Source of the DNA: Brevundimonas naejangsanensis DSM 23858
GTDB lineage: Bacteria; Pseudomonadota; Alphaproteobacteria; Caulobacterales; Caulobacteraceae
DNA length: 64,000 bases
Assembly: GCF_000421705.1 (NCBI RefSeq)
Contig: NZ_ATXN01000006.1
Span: forward strand, 141,693-205,692
Reading direction: 5' to 3'
Shown here: positions 34,626 to 42,443 of the stretch, piece after piece
Position numbering within the stretch: the stretch's first letter is position 1
How the letters are laid out: each line of letters starts with the position of its first letter
Made by a program: the position numbers and the translations under genes
The notes under the pieces: model-generated
The model's input: only the letters and a program-made list of their open reading frames with translations
Database searches by the model: none
What the model was told of the DNA's origin: nothing

Positions 34626-35537
34626 ATGCGTCTTGTTACCTATCGCGCCAGCGTCGAGGCCGAGGCCCGGCTGGGCGCCATCGACGGCGACCTAGTCGTC
34701 GACCTTGAAAAACTGGGCCAGGCGCGCGGCGTCGCCCTGCCGTCGACCATGCTGGCCTTCATCGACCTTGGCCCTCAGGCGGTATCGGCGGCGTCGGCCC
34801 TGATGGCCGAGGCCAAGGGCCTGTATCCGGTCGGCGTCGCCTCACCTCTGTCCAACGCCAAACTGCTGGCCCCCATTCCGCGCCCGCGCAAGAACATCTT
34901 CGGCATCGGTCTGAACTATACGGAACACGTCGCGGAATCGGCCAAGACGCTGGACACCTCGGCCGACCTGCCGCGCGAGCCGGTGATCTTCTCCAAACCG
35001 CCGACGACCGTGGTCGGACCGGGCGACCCCATCGTCCACAACGCCGCCATCACCCAGCAGCTGGACTGGGAAGTCGAACTGGCGACGGTGATCGGCTCGA
35101 CCGCCAAGGGCGTCAGCCGCGAGGACGCGCTCAAGCATGTGTTCGGCTATACGGTGCTGATCGACGTCAGCGCCCGCGACTGCCGTCGCGCCGGTCAGTG
35201 GATCTACTCCAAGGGCCAGGACAGCTTCGCCCCGATGGGGCCGTGCATCGTCACGGCGGACGAGATTCCCGACCCGCAGACGCTGGACCTGACCCTGTCG
35301 CTGAACGGCGTCCAGAAGCAGAGCAGCAACACCGCCTATATGCTGTTCAAGGTCGATGAACTGATCGCCGACATCAGCAAGGGCATCACCCTGGAGCCCG
35401 GCGACATCATCGCCACCGGCACGCCCGCAGGCGTCGGCGCCGGCATGGATCCGCAGGAATGGATGTGGCCCGGCGATACGGTCGAGGCCGAGGTCGTCGG
35501 TATCGGCAAGCTGCGCCACCCCGTCGTCGCCGCCTGA
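34626..35537 (+). CDS. Fumarylacetoacetate hydrolase family protein (fumaryl-/maleylpyruvate hydrolase type)
   Basis: A 303-residue FAH-fold hydrolase: IFGIGLNYTEHVAESA, EPVIFSKPPTTVVGPGDPI, the metal-binding LDWEVELATVIG, and GDIIATGTPAGVGAG. In the gentisate pathway this family splits fumarylpyruvate (or maleylpyruvate) to pyruvate plus a C4 dicarboxylate. No maleylpyruvate isomerase is seen nearby, so direct maleylpyruvate hydrolysis is possible. Co-transcribed with the dioxygenase; terminator immediately downstream. Confidence 0.9.
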   Translation: MRLVTYRASVEAEARLGAIDGDLVVDLEKLGQARGVALPSTMLAFIDLGPQAVSAASALMAEAKGLYPVGVASPLSNAKLLAPIPRPRKNIFGIGLNYTEHVAESAKTLDTSADLPREPVIFSKPPTTVVGPGDPIVHNAAITQQLDWEVELATVIGSTAKGVSREDALKHVFGYTVLIDVSARDCRRAGQWIYSKGQDSFAPMGPCIVTADEIPDPQTLDLTLSLNGVQKQSSNTAYMLFKVDELIADISKGITLEPGDIIATGTPAGVGAGMDPQEWMWPGDTVEAEVVGIGKLRHPVVAA

Positions 35538-35541
35538 CGAC

Positions 35542-35578
35542 AAAAGCCCGCCCCGGCGCAGCGCTGGGGCGGGCTTTT
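35542..35578. terminator. Bidirectional terminator between convergent genes
   Basis: A 13-bp perfect stem, AAAAGCCCGCCCC (35542-35554) with GGGGCGGGCTTTT (35566-35578). The A and T ends let it work for both the FAH gene and the thioesterase gene. Confidence 0.93.
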
Positions 35579-35600
35579 CATTTCAGCAGCAGGGCGAGGC

Positions 35601-36002
35601 TCAGGTCTTCGCCAGACCGTCGCGAACGTCATCCGGCCAGGGCGCCGAGCGCCCTTCAGCCAGGATCATGCAGACCAGAACGCCCTGCGCCGTCATCCGC
35701 ACCTCGTCGCCGCAGGCCACCGTATAGGCCACGGCGCAGCTGGAGCGGCCAACCGATTTCACTTCGATGGTGATGTCCAGTTCGTCGCCGAGGCGGCTGG
35801 GCGCCGCAAACCGGCTGTCCAGGCTGACCGTGGGCACGCCCAGGCCGCGCGTCAGGTGCAGTTCGGCGAAATCAACGCCCACGCCTTCAGCGAACCAGTC
35901 CTCGACCGCCCCGTTCAGCATCTCGAAATAGCGGGGATAGAAGACGATGCCCGCCGCATCGACGTGTGCGAAACGCACCTTGCTCCGCGTCGTGAAGCTC
36001 AT
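35601..36002 (-). CDS. Acyl-CoA thioesterase (4-hydroxybenzoyl-CoA thioesterase fold)
   Basis: A 133-residue hot-dog thioesterase. The motif VRFAHVDAAGIVFYPRYFEM carries the catalytic Asp (Asp15) of the 4HBT family. Next to an aryl-CoA hydroxylase and a gentisate dioxygenase, the natural role is release of the hydroxylated aryl acid (gentisate or an amino analogue) from its CoA thioester. ATG 36002 overlaps the MarR stop by 4 bp. Confidence 0.88.
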   Translation of the reverse strand: MSFTTRSKVRFAHVDAAGIVFYPRYFEMLNGAVEDWFAEGVGVDFAELHLTRGLGVPTVSLDSRFAAPSRLGDELDITIEVKSVGRSSCAVAYTVACGDEVRMTAQGVLVCMILAEGRSAPWPDDVRDGLAKT

Positions 36003-36466
36003 GTGTGAAGGTTCTCTCCGATCGACGCCTTGACCTTGGCCAACAGGGCGTGAAGCTGTTCCAGATCATCGGGCGCCACGTCGGACAGCGCCTGATGGAT
36101 CCACGCATGGTGCGCCTTGGCCAGCACGTTGAAGCGGGTCTGTCCGGCCGCGCTCAGCCGCACGATGGATGATCGGCGATCTTCCGGGTCGGGGCTGACC
36201 ACGACCTGACCCGCGTCCTGAAGCTGGCGCACGATGGCCGTGACGTTTCCGTTGGACACCAGAAGGGCGCGCGACAACTGTCCCATCGTCCGCCCCTGCG
36301 GATGACGGTCCAGGGCCGCCATCACGTCGAAACGCGGCAGTGTGGTGTCGTATTGCTCGGCGAAGCCGCGCCGCAGGCTCTTTTCGATCGTCATGGTGCA
36401 GCTCAGCATCCGCAGCCACGCCCGAACGTCGATCGGCCCCGCGCCGCCGTCATGCTTCTCGCGCAT
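35999..36466 (-). CDS. MarR family transcriptional regulator
   Basis: A 155-residue winged-helix MarR protein: RFDVMAALDRHPQGRTMGQLSRALLVSNGNVTAIVRQLQDAGQVVVSPDPEDRRSSIVRLSAAGQ includes the recognition helix and the wing. ATG 36466 follows GAGGAG. It is coupled to the thioesterase and lies 38 bp downstream of the fused hydroxylase gene. A plausible ligand is an aryl-CoA or the aryl acid. It is a candidate binder of the TTTAGGTCTAAA sites. Confidence 0.9.
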   Translation of the reverse strand: MREKHDGGAGPIDVRAWLRMLSCTMTIEKSLRRGFAEQYDTTLPRFDVMAALDRHPQGRTMGQLSRALLVSNGNVTAIVRQLQDAGQVVVSPDPEDRRSSIVRLSAAGQTRFNVLAKAHHAWIHQALSDVAPDDLEQLHALLAKVKASIGENLHT

Positions 36467-36504
36467 GGCGCGCCACTCCTCTGCGAACCGCCCGCCCGGC
36501 CCGG

Positions 36505-38808
36505 TCAGGCTCTAACGCCATCTGCGGCGCTTCGGGCCTGTCGCGCAAGCTGGTCGAAACTGGCGCGATAGACGCTGGGCGTCGGATGCTCGCGGCGGCC
36601 CGCGGCGGCCGCCGCCTTGAAGGTCCAGGCCGGGTCCAGCAGGTGCGGACGCCCCAGGGCGACAAGGTCCGCTCGCCCTGCCGCCAGGATGGCGTTGGCC
36701 TGATCCGCCTCGGTGATGGCGCCGACCGCCAGGGTGCGAACGCCCGCCTCGTTGCGGATGCGGTCGGACAGGGGCGTCTGGTACATCCGGCCGGTGACAG
36801 GACGCGCGTCCGGATGCGTCTCGCCGGACGAGACGTCGATCAGGTCCGCCCCGGCCGCAGCCAGCCGACGGGCGATCTCAACCGCCTCATCCGGGGCCAG
36901 ACCGGCCTGGCCCATCCAGTCCTCGGCCGATATCCGCACCAGCAACGGCTTGGCCTCAGGCCAGATGGCGCGCACCGCTTCCAGCACCGACAGCGGGAAG
37001 CGCAGACGCCCGTCCAGATCGCCGCCATAGGCGTCCTGGCGATGGTTCATCAGCGGCGTGATGAAGCTGGACAGCAAAGTCCCGTGTCCGGCCTGTATCT
37101 CCAGCACGTCGAAGCCCGCCGCCTCCGCCCGGCGCGCCGCGGCGACGAAGGCGTCGCGCACATCGTCCATCCCGGATTCGTCCAGAGCGGCGGGCGCGAG
37201 GCCGCCCTCGGCCCAGGGCCGGTCCGAAGCCGCCACCAGCGGCCAGGGGTGATCCAGCGGCGTCGTCGCCGGACGGCCGCCCTGCGGCGCGACGCACGCT
37301 CCGCGCGGACCCGCATGGCCGATCTGGGCGCAGACGAGGGTTTCTCCCCCGGCGTGGATCAGGGCGTTGATGCGCGCCCAGCCCGCAATCTGATCGTCGT
37401 CATAGAGACCGGCGCAGCCCGGCGTGACACGGCCCTCGGGTGACACGGCCAGCATTTCGGTCATGAGCAGACCCGCGCCGCCCAGCCCTCGCGCGCCATA
37501 ATGCGCCAGGTGGAAGTCCGTCGCCCGCCCCTGAGCATCAGCCTGATAGGTCTGCATCGGAGCCACGACGATCCGGTTGGACAGTTGCGCCTCGCGCAGG
37601 CGCAGGGGGGCGAACATCGGCGGCGTCCCCGCCCCTGCACCCGCCTGGCCGGCGAACCAATCCTCGACCCGTCCCAGCCAGGGGCCGTCGCGCAGACGCA
37701 GGTTCTCGTGGCTGACCCTCTGGCTACGCGTCAGCAGGGCGTAGGCGAACTGCTCGGCGTCGAAATCCGCATAGCGGTCGATGTTCTCGAACCATTCGAT
37801 GGAGTTGCGCGCGCTGTTCTGGATCTTCAGCACCTCGACCTGGCGCTCGTCGCGATAATCCTTCAGCGCCTGCGTCAGCGCCTGTCGGTTATCGAGGCCC
37901 GGCCGGTCCAGCACCTCGGCCAGCTTGATCGCATCCTCCAGCGCTAGCTTCGTGCCCGATCCGATCGAGAAGTGCGCCGTGTGCGCGGCGTCGCCGAGCA
38001 GCACCACATTGTCGAAAGACCACTGGCCGCACAGCACCCGGCGGAAGTTGATCCACGACGCCGAGCCGCGCAGATGCGCCGAATTGCTCAGCAGCGGATG
38101 GCCGTCCAGATGGCGCGCGAAAATCCGTTCGCACGCCGCCAGCGTCTCTTCCTGGCTCATGTCCTCGAAGCCCAACCCCGCCCAGGTCTCAGGCGAGCAT
38201 TCGACGATGAAGGTCGAATGGGTTTCGTCGAACCGATAGGCATGCGCCCAGATCCAGCCCGCCGGGGTCTTCTCGAAGATGAAGGCGAAGGCGTCGAACA
38301 GCTTCTGCGTGCCCAGCCAGGTGAACTTGTTCCGGCGCGTCTGGATGTCGATGTCGAAACGGTCGGCGTAGCGGGTGCGGATGCGGCTGTTGATCCCGTC
38401 GGCGGCGACGATCAGATCGAAGTCGGCGTAAGGCTCCAGATCATCGCCGAATTCGGTCTCGAAATGCATGACGACGCCGAGCTCGGCCGCCCGAGCCTGC
38501 AGAATCTGCAACAGCCGCTTGCGCCCGATGCCGATGAAGCCGTGGCCGGAAGACACCTCCGTGCGGCCGCCCAGCGCCACGGCGATGTCCTCCCAGTGCG
38601 CAAAGCTGTCCCGGATCCGATCCGCGCTGACCGGGTCGTTCGCCGTCAGATTGGTGAGAGTCTGGTCCGAAAAGACGACGCCCCAGCCGAAGGTGTCCCC
38701 GCTCCGGTTGCGCTCGAAGACATGGATGTCGTGCTCCGGGTTCCGAAGCTTCATCGAGATGGCGAAATAGATGCCGGCGGGACCGCCGCCAAGACAAGCA
38801 ACACGCAT
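36505..38808 (-). CDS. Fused flavin monooxygenase / OYE-type oxidoreductase acting on aryl-CoA
   Basis: A 767-residue two-domain flavoprotein. Residues 1 to ~385 are an FAD monooxygenase (CLGGGPAGIYFAISMKL, VAADGINSRIR, VVLLGDAAHTAHFSIGSGTKLALEDA). Residues ~395-767 are an FMN old-yellow-enzyme barrel (RLREAQLSNRIVVAPMQ, CAQIGHAGPRG, FDVLEIQAGHG). This layout is shared by salicylyl-CoA 5-hydroxylase and 2-aminobenzoyl-CoA monooxygenase/reductase. The adjacent thioesterase and gentisate dioxygenase favour ring 5-hydroxylation; the isatin-hydrolase-like neighbour favours an aminobenzoyl substrate. It heads the operon continuing into the MarR and thioesterase genes. Confidence 0.9.
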   Translation of the reverse strand: MRVACLGGGPAGIYFAISMKLRNPEHDIHVFERNRSGDTFGWGVVFSDQTLTNLTANDPVSADRIRDSFAHWEDIAVALGGRTEVSSGHGFIGIGRKRLLQILQARAAELGVVMHFETEFGDDLEPYADFDLIVAADGINSRIRTRYADRFDIDIQTRRNKFTWLGTQKLFDAFAFIFEKTPAGWIWAHAYRFDETHSTFIVECSPETWAGLGFEDMSQEETLAACERIFARHLDGHPLLSNSAHLRGSASWINFRRVLCGQWSFDNVVLLGDAAHTAHFSIGSGTKLALEDAIKLAEVLDRPGLDNRQALTQALKDYRDERQVEVLKIQNSARNSIEWFENIDRYADFDAEQFAYALLTRSQRVSHENLRLRDGPWLGRVEDWFAGQAGAGAGTPPMFAPLRLREAQLSNRIVVAPMQTYQADAQGRATDFHLAHYGARGLGGAGLLMTEMLAVSPEGRVTPGCAGLYDDDQIAGWARINALIHAGGETLVCAQIGHAGPRGACVAPQGGRPATTPLDHPWPLVAASDRPWAEGGLAPAALDESGMDDVRDAFVAAARRAEAAGFDVLEIQAGHGTLLSSFITPLMNHRQDAYGGDLDGRLRFPLSVLEAVRAIWPEAKPLLVRISAEDWMGQAGLAPDEAVEIARRLAAAGADLIDVSSGETHPDARPVTGRMYQTPLSDRIRNEAGVRTLAVGAITEADQANAILAAGRADLVALGRPHLLDPAWTFKAAAAAGRREHPTPSVYRASFDQLARQARSAADGVRA

Positions 38809-38825
38809 GAGACGCCTCCAGTTGC

Positions 38826-38837
38826 TTTAGGTCTAAA
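38826..38837. promoter_or_regulatory. MarR-type operator candidate TTTAG-GT-CTAAA
   Basis: A 5-2-5 palindrome 18 bp upstream of the fused hydroxylase start. The copy at 33452-33463 differs by one base and sits before the dioxygenase. Two transcription units of one pathway thus share an operator. Confidence 0.65.
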
Positions 38838-38905
38838 ATAAATGAAGGCGGCAGGCAAGCGGTTCATCTCCGCCGCCGACAGGGCGCTGCATCGCGGGAA
38901 GCGTC

Positions 38906-39382
38906 CTAGTCCGTCATGGCTTCCAGGTTGGCGTTCAGTCGCCCGAGCAGCGTCAGCAGCCGCTCAGCATCCCGCTCGGCGAAACCCGCCAGCGCCTGGC
39001 GATAGACGGGCGCCATCAGGACCCGGGCCTGCGCCAACCGCTCGCGGCCCGCCTGCGTCAGACTGACGTCGATCACCCGCGCGTCCGCCGCGCTGGGATT
39101 GCGCGACACCAGCCCGGCATTGGTCATCCGCTCCACGATCCGCATCATGGTCGACAGATTGATCACGCCCGCCCGCGAAATCTGACCGATCGAACGCGGC
39201 GCCTGCTCGCCCAGGATCATCAGGACCCGCCAGGTCGGGATGTCGACGTCGATCTTCCGCAGTTCGCGCTCGATGATCAGATTGTAGCGGCTCAGCACCC
39301 TGTTCACCTGGTAAAAAGGGTAGCGCTCAAGACGGAAATCTTCCGAACCGGGGTCGCCTGTCCGGCGCGTTTGCTCAGCCAC
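38906..39382 (-). CDS. MarR family transcriptional regulator (second; GTG start)
   Basis: A 158-residue MarR protein: WRVLMILGEQAPRSIGQISRAGVINLSTMMRIVERMTNAGLVSRNPSAADARVIDVSLTQAGRERL is the winged helix. It starts with GTG at 39382 and is divergent from the cyclase-oxidoreductase operon at 39505. A TTGCA-GA-TGCAA palindrome lies in the gap. It is not closely similar to the 155-residue MarR nearby, so the two probably sense different compounds. Confidence 0.88.
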   Translation of the reverse strand: MAEQTRRTGDPGSEDFRLERYPFYQVNRVLSRYNLIIERELRKIDVDIPTWRVLMILGEQAPRSIGQISRAGVINLSTMMRIVERMTNAGLVSRNPSAADARVIDVSLTQAGRERLAQARVLMAPVYRQALAGFAERDAERLLTLLGRLNANLEAMTD

Positions 39383-39442
39383 GGCGCCGTCCCTCTCCGC
39401 CCAGAGCCAACGCCGGATCAGCGTCGGCGCTCAAGAAATTAG

Positions 39443-39454
39443 TTGCAGATGCAA
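39443..39454. promoter_or_regulatory. Operator candidate TTGCA-GA-TGCAA
   Basis: A perfect 5-2-5 palindrome in the divergent gap between the MarR gene (start 39382) and the cyclase gene (start 39505). The preceding ATTAG also precedes the box at 33425. Confidence 0.55.
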
Positions 39455-39504
39455 GTTTCTTCGGCAAGGCTCGATCCTGAGGAAAAAGAAAAGGGGAGGG
39501 ACGA

Positions 39505-40290
39505 ATGTCCGCATCTGCACAAGCTCTGTCGCAAATCGCGGCAGGCATCGCCAGCGGTGATGTAAAGGTCGTCGACCTGACGCAAATCCTGTCGGAAGAC
39601 ACGCCGACTCTGGTGCTGCCGCCGCCGTTCGGCCAGTGCGCGCCGTTCAGCCGCGAGGAAATATCCCGCTACGACGAGCGCGGCGTCGCCTGGTACTGGA
39701 GCAATTTCACCGTCGGCGAGCACACGGGCACCCATTTCGACGCGCCCGCCCACTGGGTCACCGGCAAGGACCAGCCCGCCGGCACCGTGGACGTGGTGCC
39801 GCCGTCCGACCTGATCGCGCCCGCCGTCGTCATCGACTGCTCCGCCGAGGCCGCCGCCGATCCCGACTTCCTGCTGGAGCCCTCGCACATCGAGGCGTGG
39901 GAGGCTGTTCACGGCCGCATCCCGCCGCGCAGTTGGGTCCTTTTCCGCACGGACTGGTCCAAGCGTGACCCGGAGGCCTATGTGAACCGCCGCGAAGACG
40001 GCGCCCACACCCCTGGACCGTCGGTCGCGGCCGTCCGCCTGCTGGTCGAAGAGCGCGACGCCCTGGGCTTCGGCGTCGAAACCATCGGCACGGACGCCGG
40101 TCAGGCGCACCTGCTGGAGCCGCCCTACCCCGCCCACGCCCTGTTCCACGGCGCCGGCCGCTATGGTCTGCAATGTCTGCAGAACCTGCACGCCCTGCCG
40201 CCGACGGGCGCCGTGGTGATCGCGCCGCCGCTGAAGATCCGTGATGGATCGGGCAGCCCGCTGCGCGTTCTGGCTCTGGTCGCGGGCTGA
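39505..40290 (+). CDS. Cyclase-family metal hydrolase (isatin hydrolase / kynurenine formamidase type)
   Basis: A 261-residue protein with the family metal motif HTGTHFDAPAH (His73, His77, Asp79, His83). It contains QILSEDTPTL near the start and GTDAGQAHLLEPPYPAHALFH later. Formamidases of this family (KynB) are about 210 residues; isatin hydrolases are about 260, so length favours the latter. Isatin hydrolase opens isatin to isatinate (2-aminophenylglyoxylate), a 2-oxo acid. The gene sits 6 bp before a 2-oxoacid oxidoreductase pair. ATG 39505 follows AGGGGAGGG. Confidence 0.82.
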   Translation: MSASAQALSQIAAGIASGDVKVVDLTQILSEDTPTLVLPPPFGQCAPFSREEISRYDERGVAWYWSNFTVGEHTGTHFDAPAHWVTGKDQPAGTVDVVPPSDLIAPAVVIDCSAEAAADPDFLLEPSHIEAWEAVHGRIPPRSWVLFRTDWSKRDPEAYVNRREDGAHTPGPSVAAVRLLVEERDALGFGVETIGTDAGQAHLLEPPYPAHALFHGAGRYGLQCLQNLHALPPTGAVVIAPPLKIRDGSGSPLRVLALVAG

Positions 40291-40296
40291 TCCAGG

Positions 40297-42438
40297 ATGG
40301 CCGAGCGTTCGTTCAAGTCGGAAGTCCGCAAACTGACCGCGGGTGAAGGCGACGTCTTTCACGGCGAGGGCATCCTCGCCGTGACCAAGGCGCTGCTGCA
40401 ATCCGGGGTCGCCTATGTCGGCGGTTATCAGGGCTCGCCCATCAGCCACCTGATGGACGTCTTCGCCGATGCCAACGACCTGCTTGAAAGCCTGGACGTT
40501 CATTTCGAGGCCAGCGCCTCGGAAGCCACGGCGGCGGCCATGCTGGCCGCCTCCGTCAACTATCCCTTGCGCGGCGCCGTGGCCTGGAAGTCCGTCGTGG
40601 GCACGAACGTCGCCTCTGACGCCCTGTCCAACGTCGCGTCGGGCGGGGTGACGGGCGGCGCCATGATCATCGTCGGCGAGGACTATGGCGAAGGCTCCTC
40701 CATCATGCAGGAGCGCACCCACGCCTTCGCCATGAAGTCGCAGATGTGGCTGCTCGACCCCCGCCCCAACCTGACCAGCATCGTCGACATGGTCGAAAAG
40801 GGCTTCGAGCTTTCCGAGGCCTCGCACACGCCCGTCATGCTGGAGCTGCGTGTGCGCTCCTGCCACATGACCGGAAGCTTCGTCGCCCGCGACAACCGCC
40901 GCCCGCCCCTGACCGTGGCCCAGGCGGCGGCCGCGCCCGTGCGCGATGTGGAGCGGATCGTCCTGCCGCCCGCCAACTTCCTGCATGAGGTCGAGAAGGT
41001 CGAGAAGCGCTGGCCCGCCGGCGTCGCCTTCGTGCGCGACAACAAGCTGAACGAGACCTTCGGCCCGGACGAGGGCGAGATCGGCCTGATCGTCCAGGGC
41101 GGCCTCTACAACAACCTGAACCGGGCGATGGAGTTGCTGGGCCTAGCCGACGCCTTCGGCGACAGCGCCCTGCCGATCTACTGCCTCAACGTCACCTATC
41201 CGCTGATCCCCGAAGAGGTGACGGACTTCTGTCGCGGCAAGAAGGCGGTACTGATCATCGAGGAAGGCCAGCCCGAGTTCATCGAGCATGAGCTGAACAC
41301 CCTGATCCGGCGCGCAGGTCTTGAGACCCGCATCGTCGGCAAGGGCCCGCTGCCGCGCGCCGGGGAATACGCCGCCCACGTCATCCAGAAGGGGCTGAAG
41401 AGCTTCCTGGAGGAATGGAGCCCGAAACACGCTCCAGCGCCCGCACCGGTTTCCGCCGCCCCGGCGCCTGCGGCGGTCACAAGTCTGGCCGCCGAGGTTC
41501 CTGCCCGCCCCGCCGGTTTCTGCACCGGCTGCCCGGAGCGCCCGATCTTCACCGCCATGAAGATGGTCGAGCGCGAACTGGGCCCGTCGCACGTGTCGGC
41601 GGATATCGGCTGCCACCTGTTCTCTATCCTGCCGCCGTTCAACATCGGCAATACGACGATGGGCTACGGCCTGGGCGCCGCCGGGGCTTCGGCCTTCAAG
41701 CCGAAGGACAGGCGCGCGATCGCCATCATGGGCGATGGAGGCTTCTGGCATAACGGCCTGACCTCAGGCGTCGGCAACGCCGTGTTCAACAAGAACGACA
41801 CCGTCACCCTGGTCGTCGACAACGGCTATTCGGCTGCGACCGGCGGCCAGGACGTGCTGTCCTCGCGCGCCGACAGCAAGACGCGCAGCACCCGAAATCC
41901 GATCGAGAAGGCGGCGCGAGGCGTCGGCGTGGAATGGGTGCGCTCCATCGACCGCACGTATGACCTGAAACGCATGAAGGACGCGCTGAAGGAAGCGCTG
42001 ACCAGCCCGGAGAAGGGTCCGAAGGTCATCATCGCCCAGTCCGAATGCATGCTGAACAAGCAGCGCCGCGAGAAGCCCCTGCTGCGCAAGGCCGCTCAGG
42101 CGGGACGGCGCGTCTCTCAGGACCGCTTCGGCGTTGATCCCGACACCTGCACTGGGGACCACAGCTGCATCCGTCTGTCCGGCTGCCCCTCCCTGTCGAT
42201 CAAGCCCAATCCTGATCCGTTGCGGCGCGATCCGGTGGCCCATGTCGACAACTCCTGCGTCGGCTGCGGCCTGTGCGGCGAGGTCAGCCACGCCGCCATT
42301 CTGTGCCCCAGCTTCTATCGGGCGCGGGTGGTGACCAACCCGGGACGCTGGGAGCGCTTCGTCAACGGACTGCGCCAACGCATCATCACGACTCTCCAGC
42401 GCGGAGCCGAGCGCCGCCTGGCGGCACGGGCTTTCTGA
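40297..42438 (+). CDS. iorA: Indolepyruvate ferredoxin oxidoreductase-type alpha subunit
   Basis: A 713-residue TPP-dependent 2-oxoacid oxidoreductase subunit. The N-terminal pyrimidine-binding domain (GYQGSPISHLMDVF) is followed by the thiamine-diphosphate site GDGG (479-482) to Asn509. Two iron-sulfur motifs lie at the C-terminus: around Cys618 (incomplete-looking) and CVGCGLC from about Cys654 with a later CP. It decarboxylates an aryl 2-oxoacid and makes the acyl-CoA. Substrates of relatives include indolepyruvate and phenylglyoxylate-like acids; here an arylglyoxylate is proposed from context. It begins 6 bp after the cyclase stop. Confidence 0.88.
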   Translation: MAERSFKSEVRKLTAGEGDVFHGEGILAVTKALLQSGVAYVGGYQGSPISHLMDVFADANDLLESLDVHFEASASEATAAAMLAASVNYPLRGAVAWKSVVGTNVASDALSNVASGGVTGGAMIIVGEDYGEGSSIMQERTHAFAMKSQMWLLDPRPNLTSIVDMVEKGFELSEASHTPVMLELRVRSCHMTGSFVARDNRRPPLTVAQAAAAPVRDVERIVLPPANFLHEVEKVEKRWPAGVAFVRDNKLNETFGPDEGEIGLIVQGGLYNNLNRAMELLGLADAFGDSALPIYCLNVTYPLIPEEVTDFCRGKKAVLIIEEGQPEFIEHELNTLIRRAGLETRIVGKGPLPRAGEYAAHVIQKGLKSFLEEWSPKHAPAPAPVSAAPAPAAVTSLAAEVPARPAGFCTGCPERPIFTAMKMVERELGPSHVSADIGCHLFSILPPFNIGNTTMGYGLGAAGASAFKPKDRRAIAIMGDGGFWHNGLTSGVGNAVFNKNDTVTLVVDNGYSAATGGQDVLSSRADSKTRSTRNPIEKAARGVGVEWVRSIDRTYDLKRMKDALKEALTSPEKGPKVIIAQSECMLNKQRREKPLLRKAAQAGRRVSQDRFGVDPDTCTGDHSCIRLSGCPSLSIKPNPDPLRRDPVAHVDNSCVGCGLCGEVSHAAILCPSFYRARVVTNPGRWERFVNGLRQRIITTLQRGAERRLAARAF

Positions 42439-42443
42439 GAACC

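Noticed and set aside
36505..38808. Two separate genes (monooxygenase and OYE)
   Set aside because: A single uninterrupted frame spans both domains, and this fusion is a known architecture.
39439..40986. 515-codon minus-strand open frame over the cyclase and IorA genes
   Set aside because: Antisense of two well-recognised plus-strand genes; repetitive Gly/Arg/Val-rich translation without motifs.
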